From NCBI RefSeq assembly GCF_017744655.1, contig NZ_JAGIAW010000010.1:62001-126000 (forward strand): a DNA stretch of 64,000 nt. The letters are read 5' to 3'. Of the stretch, positions 24,165 through 32,752 are shown piece after piece. This DNA comes from Devosia sp. (GTDB lineage Bacteria; Pseudomonadota; Alphaproteobacteria; Rhizobiales; Devosiaceae). Every line of letters begins with the position of its first letter. Positions within the stretch are counted from its first letter, which is position 1. The notes beneath the pieces are model-generated. The model saw nothing but the letters and a program-made list of their open reading frames with translations. It was not told the DNA's origin and did not search any database. A program made the position numbers and the translations under genes.

Positions 24165-25268
24165 ATGGCAGAGGCCTGGCCGCAAGGCGTCTTTCCTGCA
24201 CGATTGATCGAAAAGCTGCATGCGCAAGGCGCGATCGTGACGGCGCAGCCATTCGATGCCGATCAGGTACAGCCGGCAAGCCTTGACCTGAGGCTCGGCG
24301 ATGTTGCCTATCGGGTGCGCTCGAGCTTTTTGCCGGGGCCGGCTCACTCCATGGTAGACCGGATCGAGGCGCTGAAACTGCATGAGATCGACCTGACGCG
24401 CGGGGCGGTGCTGGAGCGCGGTTGCGTCTATCTCGTGCCGCTGCAGGAAAGCCTCGACCTGCCAGCGGAGGTGAGTGCCTCGGCCAATCCCAAGAGTTCG
24501 ACCGGGCGGCTCGATGTTTTTACCCGCGTCATTGGCGATCGGGCGCGCGGTTTTGACCAGATGCCGGCGGGATACAAGGGCCCGCTTTATCTCGAAGTCA
24601 GCCCGCGCACCTTTCCGGTGCTGGTGCGGACGGGTTCGCGCCTGAGCCAGATGCGCTTCCGCTGCGGAGATACGCGGCTTACTTCGGCCGAGCATCAGGC
24701 GCTGCATGCCAGCGATACGCTTGTCATCGGCGGTGACCAGCCGGTAGGCGAAGGTGTGGCATTGTCCATCGATCTTCAGGGCGAAGGCCGTAATGGGCTG
24801 ATCGGGTTCCGCTCGAAGCGCCATACCGGTGTTGTCGATGTCGACAAAAAGAACGCACTCGACGTGCTCGACTTCTGGGAGCCGCTCTATAATCGCGGGC
24901 AACTTGAACTGACGCTCGACCCGGATGAATTCTATATCCTCGTATCGCACGAAGCCGTACATGTGCCGCCCAGCCATGCAGCTGAAATGGTACCCTTCGA
25001 CCCTCTGGTGGGCGAATTCCGCGTACACTATGCAGGCTTTTTCGATCCCGGCTTTGGCCACTCCTCGGCCGGTGGCACAGGCAGCCGTGCGGTGCTGGAA
25101 GTGCGCAGCCGCGAAGTGCCATTCCTTCTCGGGCACGGGCAGAGCATCGGCAAGCTGATCTACGAAAAGCTCGCGGAACAGCCGGATCGCCTCTATGGCT
25201 CGGCGCTCGGCTCGAACTATCAGGCGCAGACGCTGAAGCTTTCGAAACACTTCAAGCCGTACCCCTGA
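24165..25268 (+). CDS. dcd: 2'-Deoxycytidine 5'-triphosphate deaminase (long form)
   Basis: 367 residues, about twice the length of E. coli Dcd, as is usual in rhizobia (a tandem dUTPase-fold protein). Typical phrases are QPASLDLRLGDVAYRV near the N-terminus, ANPKSSTGRLDVFTRV, the second-half DLQGEGRNGLIGFRSKRH, and the C-terminal DEFYILVSHEAVHVP. It converts dCTP to dUTP for thymidylate synthesis. The ATG at 24165 is preferred because CGGAG lies 9 nt before it and the Dcd domain begins directly after; the in-frame ATG at 24081 would overlap the SAM-II leader of the divergent metZ. Confidence 0.88.
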   Translation: MAEAWPQGVFPARLIEKLHAQGAIVTAQPFDADQVQPASLDLRLGDVAYRVRSSFLPGPAHSMVDRIEALKLHEIDLTRGAVLERGCVYLVPLQESLDLPAEVSASANPKSSTGRLDVFTRVIGDRARGFDQMPAGYKGPLYLEVSPRTFPVLVRTGSRLSQMRFRCGDTRLTSAEHQALHASDTLVIGGDQPVGEGVALSIDLQGEGRNGLIGFRSKRHTGVVDVDKKNALDVLDFWEPLYNRGQLELTLDPDEFYILVSHEAVHVPPSHAAEMVPFDPLVGEFRVHYAGFFDPGFGHSSAGGTGSRAVLEVRSREVPFLLGHGQSIGKLIYEKLAEQPDRLYGSALGSNYQAQTLKLSKHFKPYP

Positions 25269-25314
25269 GGGCGGCTTGACGGCTTCGCAGATTTCCCGCA
25301 TCTAGTGGCGCGTC

Positions 25315-25388
25315 GCGGGTGTATCTCAATGGTAGAGAAGCAGCTTCCCAAGCTGATGACGAGGGTTCGATTCCCTTCACCCGCTCCA
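25315..25388 (+). tRNA. tRNA-Gly (anticodon CCC)
   Basis: Cloverleaf by eye. The acceptor stem is GCGGGTG (25315-25321) paired with CACCCGC (25378-25384). The D-arm has TCTC...GAGA, and the anticodon loop TTCCCAA has CCC at 25347-25349. The T-arm is GAGGG-TTCGATT-CCCTT, with discriminator base T and an encoded CCA at 25386-25388. The anticodon stem starts with a G-A mismatch. It reads GGG codons and follows dcd on the same strand, 46 bp after its stop. Confidence 0.95.
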
Positions 25389-25473
25389 ATCCCCACAAGA
25401 GCCCACCTGATGTCAGCGGTGCCACACCAGGCTCGAGCAGAGCGGGCGTGTTCCGGTGCGCGGACGTAAAGAA

Positions 25474-25501
25474 GGCCGAAAACGGTGATCCATTTTCGGC
25501 C
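25474..25501 (-). terminator. Hairpin terminator after the PIG-L operon
   Basis: Perfect 9-bp stem GGCCGAAAA / TTTTCGGCC around a 10-nt loop. It is followed on the minus strand by TTCTTTACG, a modest T-rich tail. It lies 40 bp beyond the stop of the deacetylase gene and probably ends the long minus-strand operon; the reverse reading could also end the tRNA transcript. Confidence 0.6.
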
Positions 25502-25540
25502 CCAACTCGTCAGTCGCTTTTGTGTCGAAGCGACTACAGC

Positions 25541-26326
25541 TTACAGCGCGAAGAGCTTTTTCACCTCGTCGGCGGTGACCTTGCGGCCATAGTCGGCGAG
25601 CTGGAAGCTTTCGGCGAATTCGTGGCCGCCGCTCATGCCCGGCAGCGCGTACATGAATTCCGGCCAATATTTCAGGATGAAAGCACGCTCGGCGGCCCAG
25701 TCGCCGATCTTCGGGGCTTCGTTGAGGAAGCCGCGTTCGAAGGGCGCGAATTCGTAGAACTGGGTGGCGTGGGCGGCGCAGGCTTTGAGCTTGGCATCGA
25801 TGGACGAGGCGACATCGAAGACGACATCGTGCCTGTGCACATCGAGGGCGCCGTAGTCGATCATTTTCAGGCAGATCGGGGCTTCGGCCAGCGGCGGCAC
25901 TTCGGGGCAGATATTGCCATTGGTGCAGAAGCCGGAGGCTTCGCGCACGACCTTGCCGGCATTGCGGTTATCGAGGTGCCCCGGGCAATCGTCGTGGAAG
26001 GTGATGACCACATCGGCCTGCCAACGGCGAATGGAGGAGATGACGGCCGTGCGCAAGGCGAGGTCCGGCATCAGTTCGCCATCGTGGATATCGAGGATTT
26101 CATAGTCGAGCACGCCAAGATGGCGAGCGGCGGCATAGGCCTCGCGGGCGCGGCGGCGTTTTAGCGGATCGCGGTCCATCTGGTAGTGACCGGCATCGCC
26201 ATTGGTGAGCGACATGAATTTGACGGCCACGCCACGATCGGCAAGGCGCCGCATGGTACCGCCGGTATACATTTCCGCTTCGTCGGGATGGGCTTCGATG
26301 ACGAGCACTTTGAGCGGATAAAACAT
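25541..26326 (-). CDS. PIG-L family deacetylase
   Basis: 261-residue member of the PIG-L/LmbE zinc-dependent N-deacetylase family, which removes acetyl groups from N-acetylglucosamine-containing substrates (GlcNAc-PI, mycothiol and bacillithiol precursors, chitobiose-like sugars). The first zinc motif is IEAHPDEAEMYTGGT (usual form HPDDE, with D13 as base) and the later one is FHDDCPGHLDNRNAG, which supplies the third ligand. There is no signal peptide, so it acts in the cytoplasm. It is the last gene of an operon with an ABC transporter and a TIM-barrel isomerase, 8 bp after the latter. The context suggests that it deacylates an imported substrate. Confidence 0.82.
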   Translation of the reverse strand: MFYPLKVLVIEAHPDEAEMYTGGTMRRLADRGVAVKFMSLTNGDAGHYQMDRDPLKRRRAREAYAAARHLGVLDYEILDIHDGELMPDLALRTAVISSIRRWQADVVITFHDDCPGHLDNRNAGKVVREASGFCTNGNICPEVPPLAEAPICLKMIDYGALDVHRHDVVFDVASSIDAKLKACAAHATQFYEFAPFERGFLNEAPKIGDWAAERAFILKYWPEFMYALPGMSGGHEFAESFQLADYGRKVTADEVKKLFAL

Positions 26327-26334
26327 GGTCGGTA

Positions 26335-27414
26335 TTACTCCTTTGCAGTAGAGGCGGCGCGCAGCACATCGGCGGCCGCCTTGAGGGTGGCGCCGCTGCG
26401 CGACACGAAACCCTCGAGTTCGTCGAGAGAGGGATTGGGTGAAAAATAGTCGTCCGGCGCGATCATCGTGCCGGCGCGGACGCCATCCTCGAAGACGCGG
26501 GAGAGGCGGATCAGCTCGAGGATTTCCCCGAGCACGGCATCCGGCTGGCGGGCCTGCCAATCGGGGTCGAAAAGCGGGATCTGGTTTTTGTCCGAGCCCC
26601 AGACATTTTCGATGGTGAAATTGGGCAGGCTGCCGGCTTCGAAGATGGCGCCGAGGACTTTGACCCAATCGATGACGCCATCGCCGCAGGCGCGGGTCTG
26701 GCGTTCGAGACCATGCGGACGCGCGAAGAGCACGATATCGCGCATGTGGGTTTTGCGCACGAAGGGGGCGAGGCGGCGCGTGGCAGCGACCGGGTCTTCG
26801 CCGCGCACCACCACATTGGCGAGATCGAGGGTGACGCCCAAGGTGTCGTCGCCCACTTGTTCGATCAGGCGGACGATTTCGGCCGTGGTGATCTCTTCGT
26901 GCGTTTCGACGGCGATGACGGCGCCGCGATCTCTAAGAACAGGCTTGAGTTTGAGCAGGAATTTTCTGGTGGCGTCGAGCTGGTCGGGCCAATCGACATC
27001 GGTGCGATAGCGGTCGATGGCATGAAGGCCCCAGCTATGGCGCTGGTAATTGGCCGTATCGCCCCAGAGAGCGGTGCAGCCAATGGCCGTGGTGGCCTCG
27101 ATCATGCGGGTCATGCCGAGCACATAATCGCCCTGGCCGATATCGCGAACTTCGGGGGCTTCGGGTGTGTTGTAGGGATTGATCTTACCGAGGCCCATTT
27201 CGAGATAGAGGCCGAGTTCATCGGCGCGCTGTTTTACGGCGGCGAGGAAGCCGGCATCGAGCGTGGGTGAGACGTCGAGTACGGTGCGGAAGAAGACGCC
27301 GGCATGGCCGAGGGCGGCGCAGCGTTCGAGGAGAGCGATGGGGCCGAGTTCGGCGGCGCGCGGAAACTTTCTTCCGTCTATGCCGACGCGAAGTTCTGGA
27401 ATGGTTGCAGTCAT
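26335..27414 (-). CDS. Sugar phosphate isomerase/epimerase family TIM-barrel protein
   Basis: 359 residues of the xylose isomerase-like/AP endonuclease 2 barrel fold. Metal-site phrases are AVETHEEIT (Glu), GVTLDLANVVVRGEDP (Asp), KTHMRDI (His) and NFTIENVWG (Glu), consistent with a two-metal isomerase or epimerase. Substrate is unknown. Its start overlaps the stop of the ABC ATPase gene (ATGA), and it is followed closely by the deacetylase. A related but shorter protein is encoded at 35237 on the other side of the regulator; the two share phrases such as KTHEEIT/ETHEEIT and SPTLD, so they may be paralogues acting on related compounds. Confidence 0.78.
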   Translation of the reverse strand: MTATIPELRVGIDGRKFPRAAELGPIALLERCAALGHAGVFFRTVLDVSPTLDAGFLAAVKQRADELGLYLEMGLGKINPYNTPEAPEVRDIGQGDYVLGMTRMIEATTAIGCTALWGDTANYQRHSWGLHAIDRYRTDVDWPDQLDATRKFLLKLKPVLRDRGAVIAVETHEEITTAEIVRLIEQVGDDTLGVTLDLANVVVRGEDPVAATRRLAPFVRKTHMRDIVLFARPHGLERQTRACGDGVIDWVKVLGAIFEAGSLPNFTIENVWGSDKNQIPLFDPDWQARQPDAVLGEILELIRLSRVFEDGVRAGTMIAPDDYFSPNPSLDELEGFVSRSGATLKAAADVLRAASTAKE

Positions 27415-29036
27415 GGGAGGGCCACTTCTGGTTGGTCTGTCGGCAGCCCCAGCCCGCCGGGGACGGCGGCGATGAGGCGGCGCGTATAGTCGTGCTGGGG
27501 ATTTTTGAGAACCGCCTTGGCGGACCCCTCTTCGACGAGCTTGCCGCGATGCATCACGGCGATGCGGTCGGCGATATAGCCGGCGCTGACCACGTCATGG
27601 GTGATGTAGAGCACTGCGACGCCCTGCTCATCGCGGAGGCGCGCGATGAGGTTGAGGATGTCGCGCCGGATCGAGACGTCGAGCATGGAAACCGGCTCGT
27701 CGGCCACCAGCAGCTTTGGCGAGGCGGCGAGCGCGCGGGCAAGACCGACACGCTGGCGCTGGCCGCCGGACAGCTCGTGCGGGCGACGGTCGAGATAGCT
27801 TTCGGTGGGGGTGAGGCCCACTTCGGTGAGGAGCGCGGCGACGCGGGCTTCCACATCGCGCTTGTCCGTTCCGGGCGCCGAGATTACGGCGCGGCGGAGG
27901 TGGTGGCCGATGGTATGGAGCGGATTGAGCGAACCATAGACATCCTGGAACACCATCTGCGCGGCACGTGGCGTACCGGGACGGCGGCGGGAAACCGGAA
28001 CGGGTGTGTGGCCATCGACGAGGATATCGCCCGAGGTCGGACGGATGAGGCCGGTGACGATGCGCCCGAAGGTGGATTTTCCGCTGCCGGAGGCGCCCAC
28101 CAGAGCAACAATTTCGCTTGGGGCGAGGCGGAAGGACATGTCGTCGACAGCCCGCAGAACGGCGCTGCCGGTGAAGGGATTGCGACCGTAGCTTTTGACG
28201 AGGTGGTGCGTTTCGAGGACGGGCGGAACGGGTCCCCGCTCGGCAACGGGTTGGATTGTCGTGAAATCGACCTTGGGCGTCGCCGAGAGCAAAGCCTTGG
28301 AATAGGGATGCTCCTGATGCTTGCGGAAGGTGGCGGTATCAGCCGCCTCGACGATCTTTCCGTCCTTCATCACCGCAATCCGGTCGGCCACGTCGAAGAG
28401 CAGCGGCAGGTCGTGGGTGATGAGGAGGACCGCAAAGCCCATGCGCTTTTGCAGGGCTTTTACCGTCACAAAGATTTCCTGCTGCACGATCACGTCGAGG
28501 GCCGTGGTCGGCTCGTCGAGAATGATCAATTGCGGCGAGAGGGCGAGCGCCATGGCGATGACAACGCGTTGCCGCTGGCCACCGGAAAGTTCATGCGGGA
28601 AAGCGCTGAGGCGGCTGGGGTCGATGTCGACCATTTCCAGCAGCTCGGCCGGCGTCTTGATGCCGCCACCGCGTTCGAGGACTTCCTTGAGCTGGGCGGA
28701 GATGCGCTTGACCGGATTGAGCGAGGTCAGAGCGTTTTGCAGCACGATGGAAGCCGTGTGCCAGCGCAGTTCGCGCACGCGATCAGAATTGGCAGTCAGC
28801 ATGTCGTGGCCCGCGACGCGGATTTCGCCGCCGGTGATGACGCCCGGGGCGCGCAGCAGCCGCAGGATCGATTGGGCGATGGTGGATTTGCCGCAGCCCG
28901 ATTCCCCGGCCAGGCCCATGAATTCGCCCGGCGCGATGCTGAAGGAGACTTTGTCTACCGCCGTGCGAATGCCGTCTTCGGTGGCATAGCCGACGGAGAG
29001 ATTGGTGATTTCAAGAGCGGGAACGAGATCAGGCAT
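27411..29036 (-). CDS. Fused double ABC ATPase of a dipeptide/oligosaccharide-type importer
   Basis: 541 residues holding two complete nucleotide-binding domains, equivalent to DppD plus DppF. The first has Walker A GESGCGKS at 44-51, signature LSGGQRQRV at about 148 and LIILDEPTTALD. The second has GASGSGKS at about 314, signature LSGGQRQRVGLARAL at about 420 and LLVADEPVSMLD. Both sites look catalytically intact. It overlaps the upstream permease gene by 8 bp and the downstream isomerase by 4 bp, so it is in the middle of a coupled operon. Substrate class (peptide, oligosaccharide or opine) cannot be decided from the ATPase. Confidence 0.9.
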   Translation of the reverse strand: MPDLVPALEITNLSVGYATEDGIRTAVDKVSFSIAPGEFMGLAGESGCGKSTIAQSILRLLRAPGVITGGEIRVAGHDMLTANSDRVRELRWHTASIVLQNALTSLNPVKRISAQLKEVLERGGGIKTPAELLEMVDIDPSRLSAFPHELSGGQRQRVVIAMALALSPQLIILDEPTTALDVIVQQEIFVTVKALQKRMGFAVLLITHDLPLLFDVADRIAVMKDGKIVEAADTATFRKHQEHPYSKALLSATPKVDFTTIQPVAERGPVPPVLETHHLVKSYGRNPFTGSAVLRAVDDMSFRLAPSEIVALVGASGSGKSTFGRIVTGLIRPTSGDILVDGHTPVPVSRRRPGTPRAAQMVFQDVYGSLNPLHTIGHHLRRAVISAPGTDKRDVEARVAALLTEVGLTPTESYLDRRPHELSGGQRQRVGLARALAASPKLLVADEPVSMLDVSIRRDILNLIARLRDEQGVAVLYITHDVVSAGYIADRIAVMHRGKLVEEGSAKAVLKNPQHDYTRRLIAAVPGGLGLPTDQPEVALP

Positions 29037-29952
29037 CGCGCTTCACCGGGGTCATGAGCGAGGCGCTCGGTTTGCGGAAGCCGGCCTTTCGCAAGAGGCG
29101 ATCGGCGCGGAGGCGCGGATTGCCCAATTCGTCGACGGCATTGTTGATGAGGGCGAGGGAGAAGGCCGTGAGCGCGATGGCCATGCCGGGGACCACAAAG
29201 GTCCACCAGGCGCCGCGGATCAGGGCCGAGGTATTTTGCGCCCAGAAGAGCATGGAGCCCCAGGTGACCTGGCCGCCATCGCCGAGGCCCAGAAATTCGA
29301 GCGAGGCCTGGGCGGTGATGGCAAAAATCACCTGATTGACGAAATAGGCGGCAACGACCGAACCCATATTTGGGAGGAGTTCAATGGCGACGATGCGCCA
29401 GCGGCGCTCGCCCACGTCTTCGGCGGCGGCAATGAATTCGCGTTCGCGGAGGCTCAATGCCTGAGAGCGGAAGAGGCGGGCGCCAAAGGCCCAGCCCGTG
29501 ATGGTGAGCACCATGATCATGGTTGCCGGACCCGGCGTGAGGAAGGCGGCAAGGACGACGATCAGGGGCAGCGAGGGAATGACGAGGAAGACATTGGTGA
29601 CGAGGGTCAGCACGTCATCGACCCAGCCGCGGAAATAGGCCGAGGTCAGCGCCACGATGAGCGCGAGCAGCGTGGTCAGAACCGCGATGGTGAAGGCGAT
29701 CCAGAGTGTGTTCTGGCCGCCATAGAGGAATTGGCTGAGGACATCCTGCCCCTGCCCCGTCGTGCCGAAGGGATGGGCCCAGGAGGGGAATTCGTTGATG
29801 CCGCCGGTGGCGCGGGTGGGGTTGTAGGGGGCAATCCAGCGGGCCAGCGCCGTGCTGCCCACGAGGATCACAAGGATGACGACGCCGACGAGAACCGGGA
29901 TGGACCCGAGGGCCTGACGCCGAATTTTGCCAAAAGTTTCGTAGAAGGACAT
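29029..29952 (-). CDS. ABC permease, DppC-like
   Basis: 307 residues with six predicted membrane helices, the first at about 16-37 (VLVGVVILVILVGSTALARW). The N-terminal domain and BPD_transp_1 core include the EAA-like loop REREFIAAAEDVGERRWRI, which contacts the ATPase. It pairs with the DppB-like permease encoded 3 bp upstream. Its gene ends 8 bp inside the ATPase gene. Role: one half of the transmembrane channel of the importer at 27411-32705. Confidence 0.9.
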   Translation of the reverse strand: MSFYETFGKIRRQALGSIPVLVGVVILVILVGSTALARWIAPYNPTRATGGINEFPSWAHPFGTTGQGQDVLSQFLYGGQNTLWIAFTIAVLTTLLALIVALTSAYFRGWVDDVLTLVTNVFLVIPSLPLIVVLAAFLTPGPATMIMVLTITGWAFGARLFRSQALSLREREFIAAAEDVGERRWRIVAIELLPNMGSVVAAYFVNQVIFAITAQASLEFLGLGDGGQVTWGSMLFWAQNTSALIRGAWWTFVVPGMAIALTAFSLALINNAVDELGNPRLRADRLLRKAGFRKPSASLMTPVKRDA

Positions 29953-29955
29953 GGC

Positions 29956-30942
29956 TCAGGCTCCCTGTCCGGCGCGGACACGCGGGTCGAGCAGCACATA
30001 GAGCGTGTCGACGAGAAAATTGGCTGCGAGCACGGAAAGCGTGATGATGAGGAAGAGCGCCTGCATCAGCGGATAATCGACGGCGCTGACGGCGCGCATG
30101 AGCGAATAGCCGAGGCCGGGATAGGTGAAGACTATCTCGGTGAGCAATTGGCCCGAGAAGACGCCACCGATCGCCGCACCGAGGGCGGTGATATTGGGCA
30201 GGAGCGCGGTGCGTACGGCGTGGGAGAAGAGCACGCGGCGGGGTTTGAGACCCTTGGCTTCGGCGAGCGTGAGATAGTCTTCGCTCAGGACGCCGATCAT
30301 GGCGTTGCGCATGTTGAGGGTCCATGGCCCGAGCGAGACCAGCACCACGGTGAAAGCAGGGGCGATCAGGTGATAGAGCACATCGCCAATGCCCGAGAGG
30401 GTGAAGGGCGGCGGATTGACGCTCGAATAGGCATTGCCCATCGGGAACCACTTCAGCTTGAAGCAGAAGATGTAGAAGAGCAGCAGCGCCAGGAAGAAAT
30501 AAGGGAAGGAGCCGAGGAAGAGCAGCACGGGTGGCGCGAACCGGTCAAAAATGCCGCCGCGTCGCCAGGCTGCGAGGGCGCCGAGGGCTGAACCAATGAC
30601 GAAGCTCAGGAGCACTGAGGTCAGGCCGAGGAGTACGGACCAGCCGATGCCAGCCGCGATAATGTCGCTGACCTGAGCCGGGAAATTGGAGAGCGAACGG
30701 CCGAAATCGCCGCGCAGGATATTGCCGAGATAGGTCAGGTATTGCTGGAACAGCGGATCGTCGGTGAGGCCATAGGCCTGCCGCAGGGCTGCAAGGGATT
30801 CTTCGTTCAGCGTCGTCGAATAGGTGGCGACGATGGTCGAGGCCGGATCGCCCGGCGTCAGGCGCGGCAGGAAGAAGTTCACGGTGATGGCGACGAAGGC
30901 GGCCAGCACATAGAACGCCAAACGCTTAGCAATGTAGAGCAT
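29956..30942 (-). CDS. ABC permease, DppB-like
   Basis: 328 residues. The N-terminal helix (YIAKRLAFYVLAAFVAITVNFFLPRLTPGDP) is typical of DppB/OppB proteins, including the conserved PGDP segment, followed by five further membrane helices. The ATPase-contact loop is EDYLTLAEAKGLKPRRV. The ATG at 30942 has GGAGG about 7 nt ahead; the longer frame from 30972 lacks a ribosome site. It follows the substrate-binding protein gene by 59 bp. Confidence 0.9.
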   Translation of the reverse strand: MLYIAKRLAFYVLAAFVAITVNFFLPRLTPGDPASTIVATYSTTLNEESLAALRQAYGLTDDPLFQQYLTYLGNILRGDFGRSLSNFPAQVSDIIAAGIGWSVLLGLTSVLLSFVIGSALGALAAWRRGGIFDRFAPPVLLFLGSFPYFFLALLLFYIFCFKLKWFPMGNAYSSVNPPPFTLSGIGDVLYHLIAPAFTVVLVSLGPWTLNMRNAMIGVLSEDYLTLAEAKGLKPRRVLFSHAVRTALLPNITALGAAIGGVFSGQLLTEIVFTYPGLGYSLMRAVSAVDYPLMQALFLIITLSVLAANFLVDTLYVLLDPRVRAGQGA

Positions 30943-31001
30943 GAAAGGGCCTCCAAAGTGGGGCCCCCGCAAGCGGGAGCCCCGGTAGCGCCGAATGGGA
31001 G

Positions 31002-32705
31002 CTATTCAGCGCGACGTTCGAGCTTCGGCCAGACCAGCAGGGGACCATTGGTCATCTGCAGGCTCAAAGGCGCGTAAGCATTTTCTGCATTGGGAAAACC
31101 GGTGAACCGGGTGGTGTTGTAGAGGCCCCAATCCGGTTGCTCGTAAAGCGGAATAGCAGGCGCTGCTTCGTTAAACATGCCTTCAAGCTGGGCAATGATC
31201 GACTTCTGCTCGGCAGCGTCGGTGGAGGCGGCGAACTTGGCGAGAAGCTCGTCCACCGCCGGGTCGCCATAGCGCTGCTGGTTGTTCGGCGATGCCGTGC
31301 CCACCGGTTGAACCGACGAGGTCGCCATGTTGTTGCGATAGAACTCGAAGGGTGTGGCCGTACGCTGGGCGGTGCCAAGCGAGAGGTCGAACTGGCCGGT
31401 GAAGGTGGAATTGGTCCAGCTATCGGCTGTGGTCGTGCGCAGGGTTACGTCCATGCCGATATCGGCGAGGTTTTCCGCGACGATCTGGCTGGCCGAGACC
31501 CAGTCGTTCCAACCCGAGGGGACGATGATGTCATAGGCCATGGGCTGGCCATCCTTGTCGACGCGGATGCCATCGGCGCCGCGGGCATAGCCGGCATCGT
31601 CGAGCAGTTTGTTGGCCGCGTCGGGATCGATATTGACCCAGGAGGCACCGGCTTCGACGACGGCCGGATCGATCCAGTCCTTGAACGGACCTTCGGGCAG
31701 GCCGGTGGCATTGCCGGGCACGGACTTGCCCCAGACGCCGGTATTGATCATGCGCTGCCGATCGAGCGCGAGGCTCATGGCCTTTCGCACCGTCGTGTCG
31801 CCCAAGGCGCCGTCAGTGGTATTGGCGAGCAGCATCACGACGGAGGTGCGCGGCCACCAATAGCCAAAGTGTTCGGGATCGAGTGCCACGAAAGTGGTGT
31901 CCGGGTCGGGCACGAGCCCACCCCAATCGATATTGCCCGAGAGCACCGCGGCGCTGACCTGGTCATTGCCGTTAAAACCCTGGACGAAGACGCCTTCGAT
32001 ATTGAGGGGCTGCCAGTAATTGGGGTTCTTCGTCACCTGGTAGCGATCAGTGCCAAAGGCATCGATGGTGGTGAAGGGGCCGGTGCCGACCGGTTCTGAA
32101 TTCTCGAAGGTAACGGGATCGGCCACGTCCTTCCAGACGTGCTCGGGCACGATGAACTGATCGACGATGGCGTAAAGGCCCGGCGTATAGGTGGTCGAGA
32201 AGGTGAATTTCACCGTCGTATCGTCAACGGCTTCGACGGCACTGAGATATTGACCGAAGGCGCCGGCGGCGGGGCCGATCAGGCCCGGATTGTCCTTCAT
32301 CAGATTGAAGGTGAAGGCGACGTCGGCGGCGGTGAAGGCCTCGCCATCGGACCATTTGACGTCGTCGCGCAGGGTGAGCGTCAGGCTCAGCGCATCGGCA
32401 GACCACTCATAGCCCGTTGCCAGCCACGGATCGAGCTGACCCGTCGCATAGTTCTGGATCATGGTCGGTTCATACATGGTGCGGGTGCTGACCCAGCGCG
32501 CCGTGGGCGAGAAGGGATTGAAAGTGCGCGTAAAGCTGTTGCCGCCTTCAGCCACGATGCGCACGAGCTGATCGAGCGGCACTTCGGCCATGGCCGGAAG
32601 CGGCGCAGAGAGGGCCGCGACGCCTGCCAGGCCGGCCAAAGCCAGGGCGCGCAAACTTCTGGACAAGTGCCAGGGGGACTTCTTCAAACTTGAATGTCTG
32701 TGCAT
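31002..32705 (-). CDS. Family 5 extracellular substrate-binding protein
   Basis: 567 residues. A long signal peptide (about 1-40, with LRALALAGLAGVAALSAPLPAMA) is followed by the SBP_bac_5 fold of peptide, nickel and oligosaccharide binding proteins. Examples are the phrases LATGYEWSADALSLTLTLRDDVKWSDGEAF and FTFNLMKDNPG, and MSLALDRQRMIN. The ATG at 32705 is preferred because GGAG lies 6 nt in front and the signal peptide starts right after; ATGs at 32735 and 32732 are alternatives. It is the first transporter gene after the ROK regulator. The substrate cannot be inferred beyond the type. Confidence 0.9.
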   Translation of the reverse strand: MHRHSSLKKSPWHLSRSLRALALAGLAGVAALSAPLPAMAEVPLDQLVRIVAEGGNSFTRTFNPFSPTARWVSTRTMYEPTMIQNYATGQLDPWLATGYEWSADALSLTLTLRDDVKWSDGEAFTAADVAFTFNLMKDNPGLIGPAAGAFGQYLSAVEAVDDTTVKFTFSTTYTPGLYAIVDQFIVPEHVWKDVADPVTFENSEPVGTGPFTTIDAFGTDRYQVTKNPNYWQPLNIEGVFVQGFNGNDQVSAAVLSGNIDWGGLVPDPDTTFVALDPEHFGYWWPRTSVVMLLANTTDGALGDTTVRKAMSLALDRQRMINTGVWGKSVPGNATGLPEGPFKDWIDPAVVEAGASWVNIDPDAANKLLDDAGYARGADGIRVDKDGQPMAYDIIVPSGWNDWVSASQIVAENLADIGMDVTLRTTTADSWTNSTFTGQFDLSLGTAQRTATPFEFYRNNMATSSVQPVGTASPNNQQRYGDPAVDELLAKFAASTDAAEQKSIIAQLEGMFNEAAPAIPLYEQPDWGLYNTTRFTGFPNAENAYAPLSLQMTNGPLLVWPKLERRAE

Positions 32706-32752
32706 AAACGTCTCCGGGGAAGGCTGCTTCATCATCAGGGTGGTCCATCTCC

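Noticed and set aside
27267..30591. Long plus-strand frames opposite the ABC ATPase and permease genes
   Set aside because: They mirror genes with intact Walker motifs and membrane helices; the translated products are rich in R, G, E and D and match nothing. They are antisense shadows.
31137..32099. Open frame on the plus strand opposite the family-5 binding protein
   Set aside because: It is opposite a gene with clear signal peptide and SBP phrases; the product has no recognised motif.
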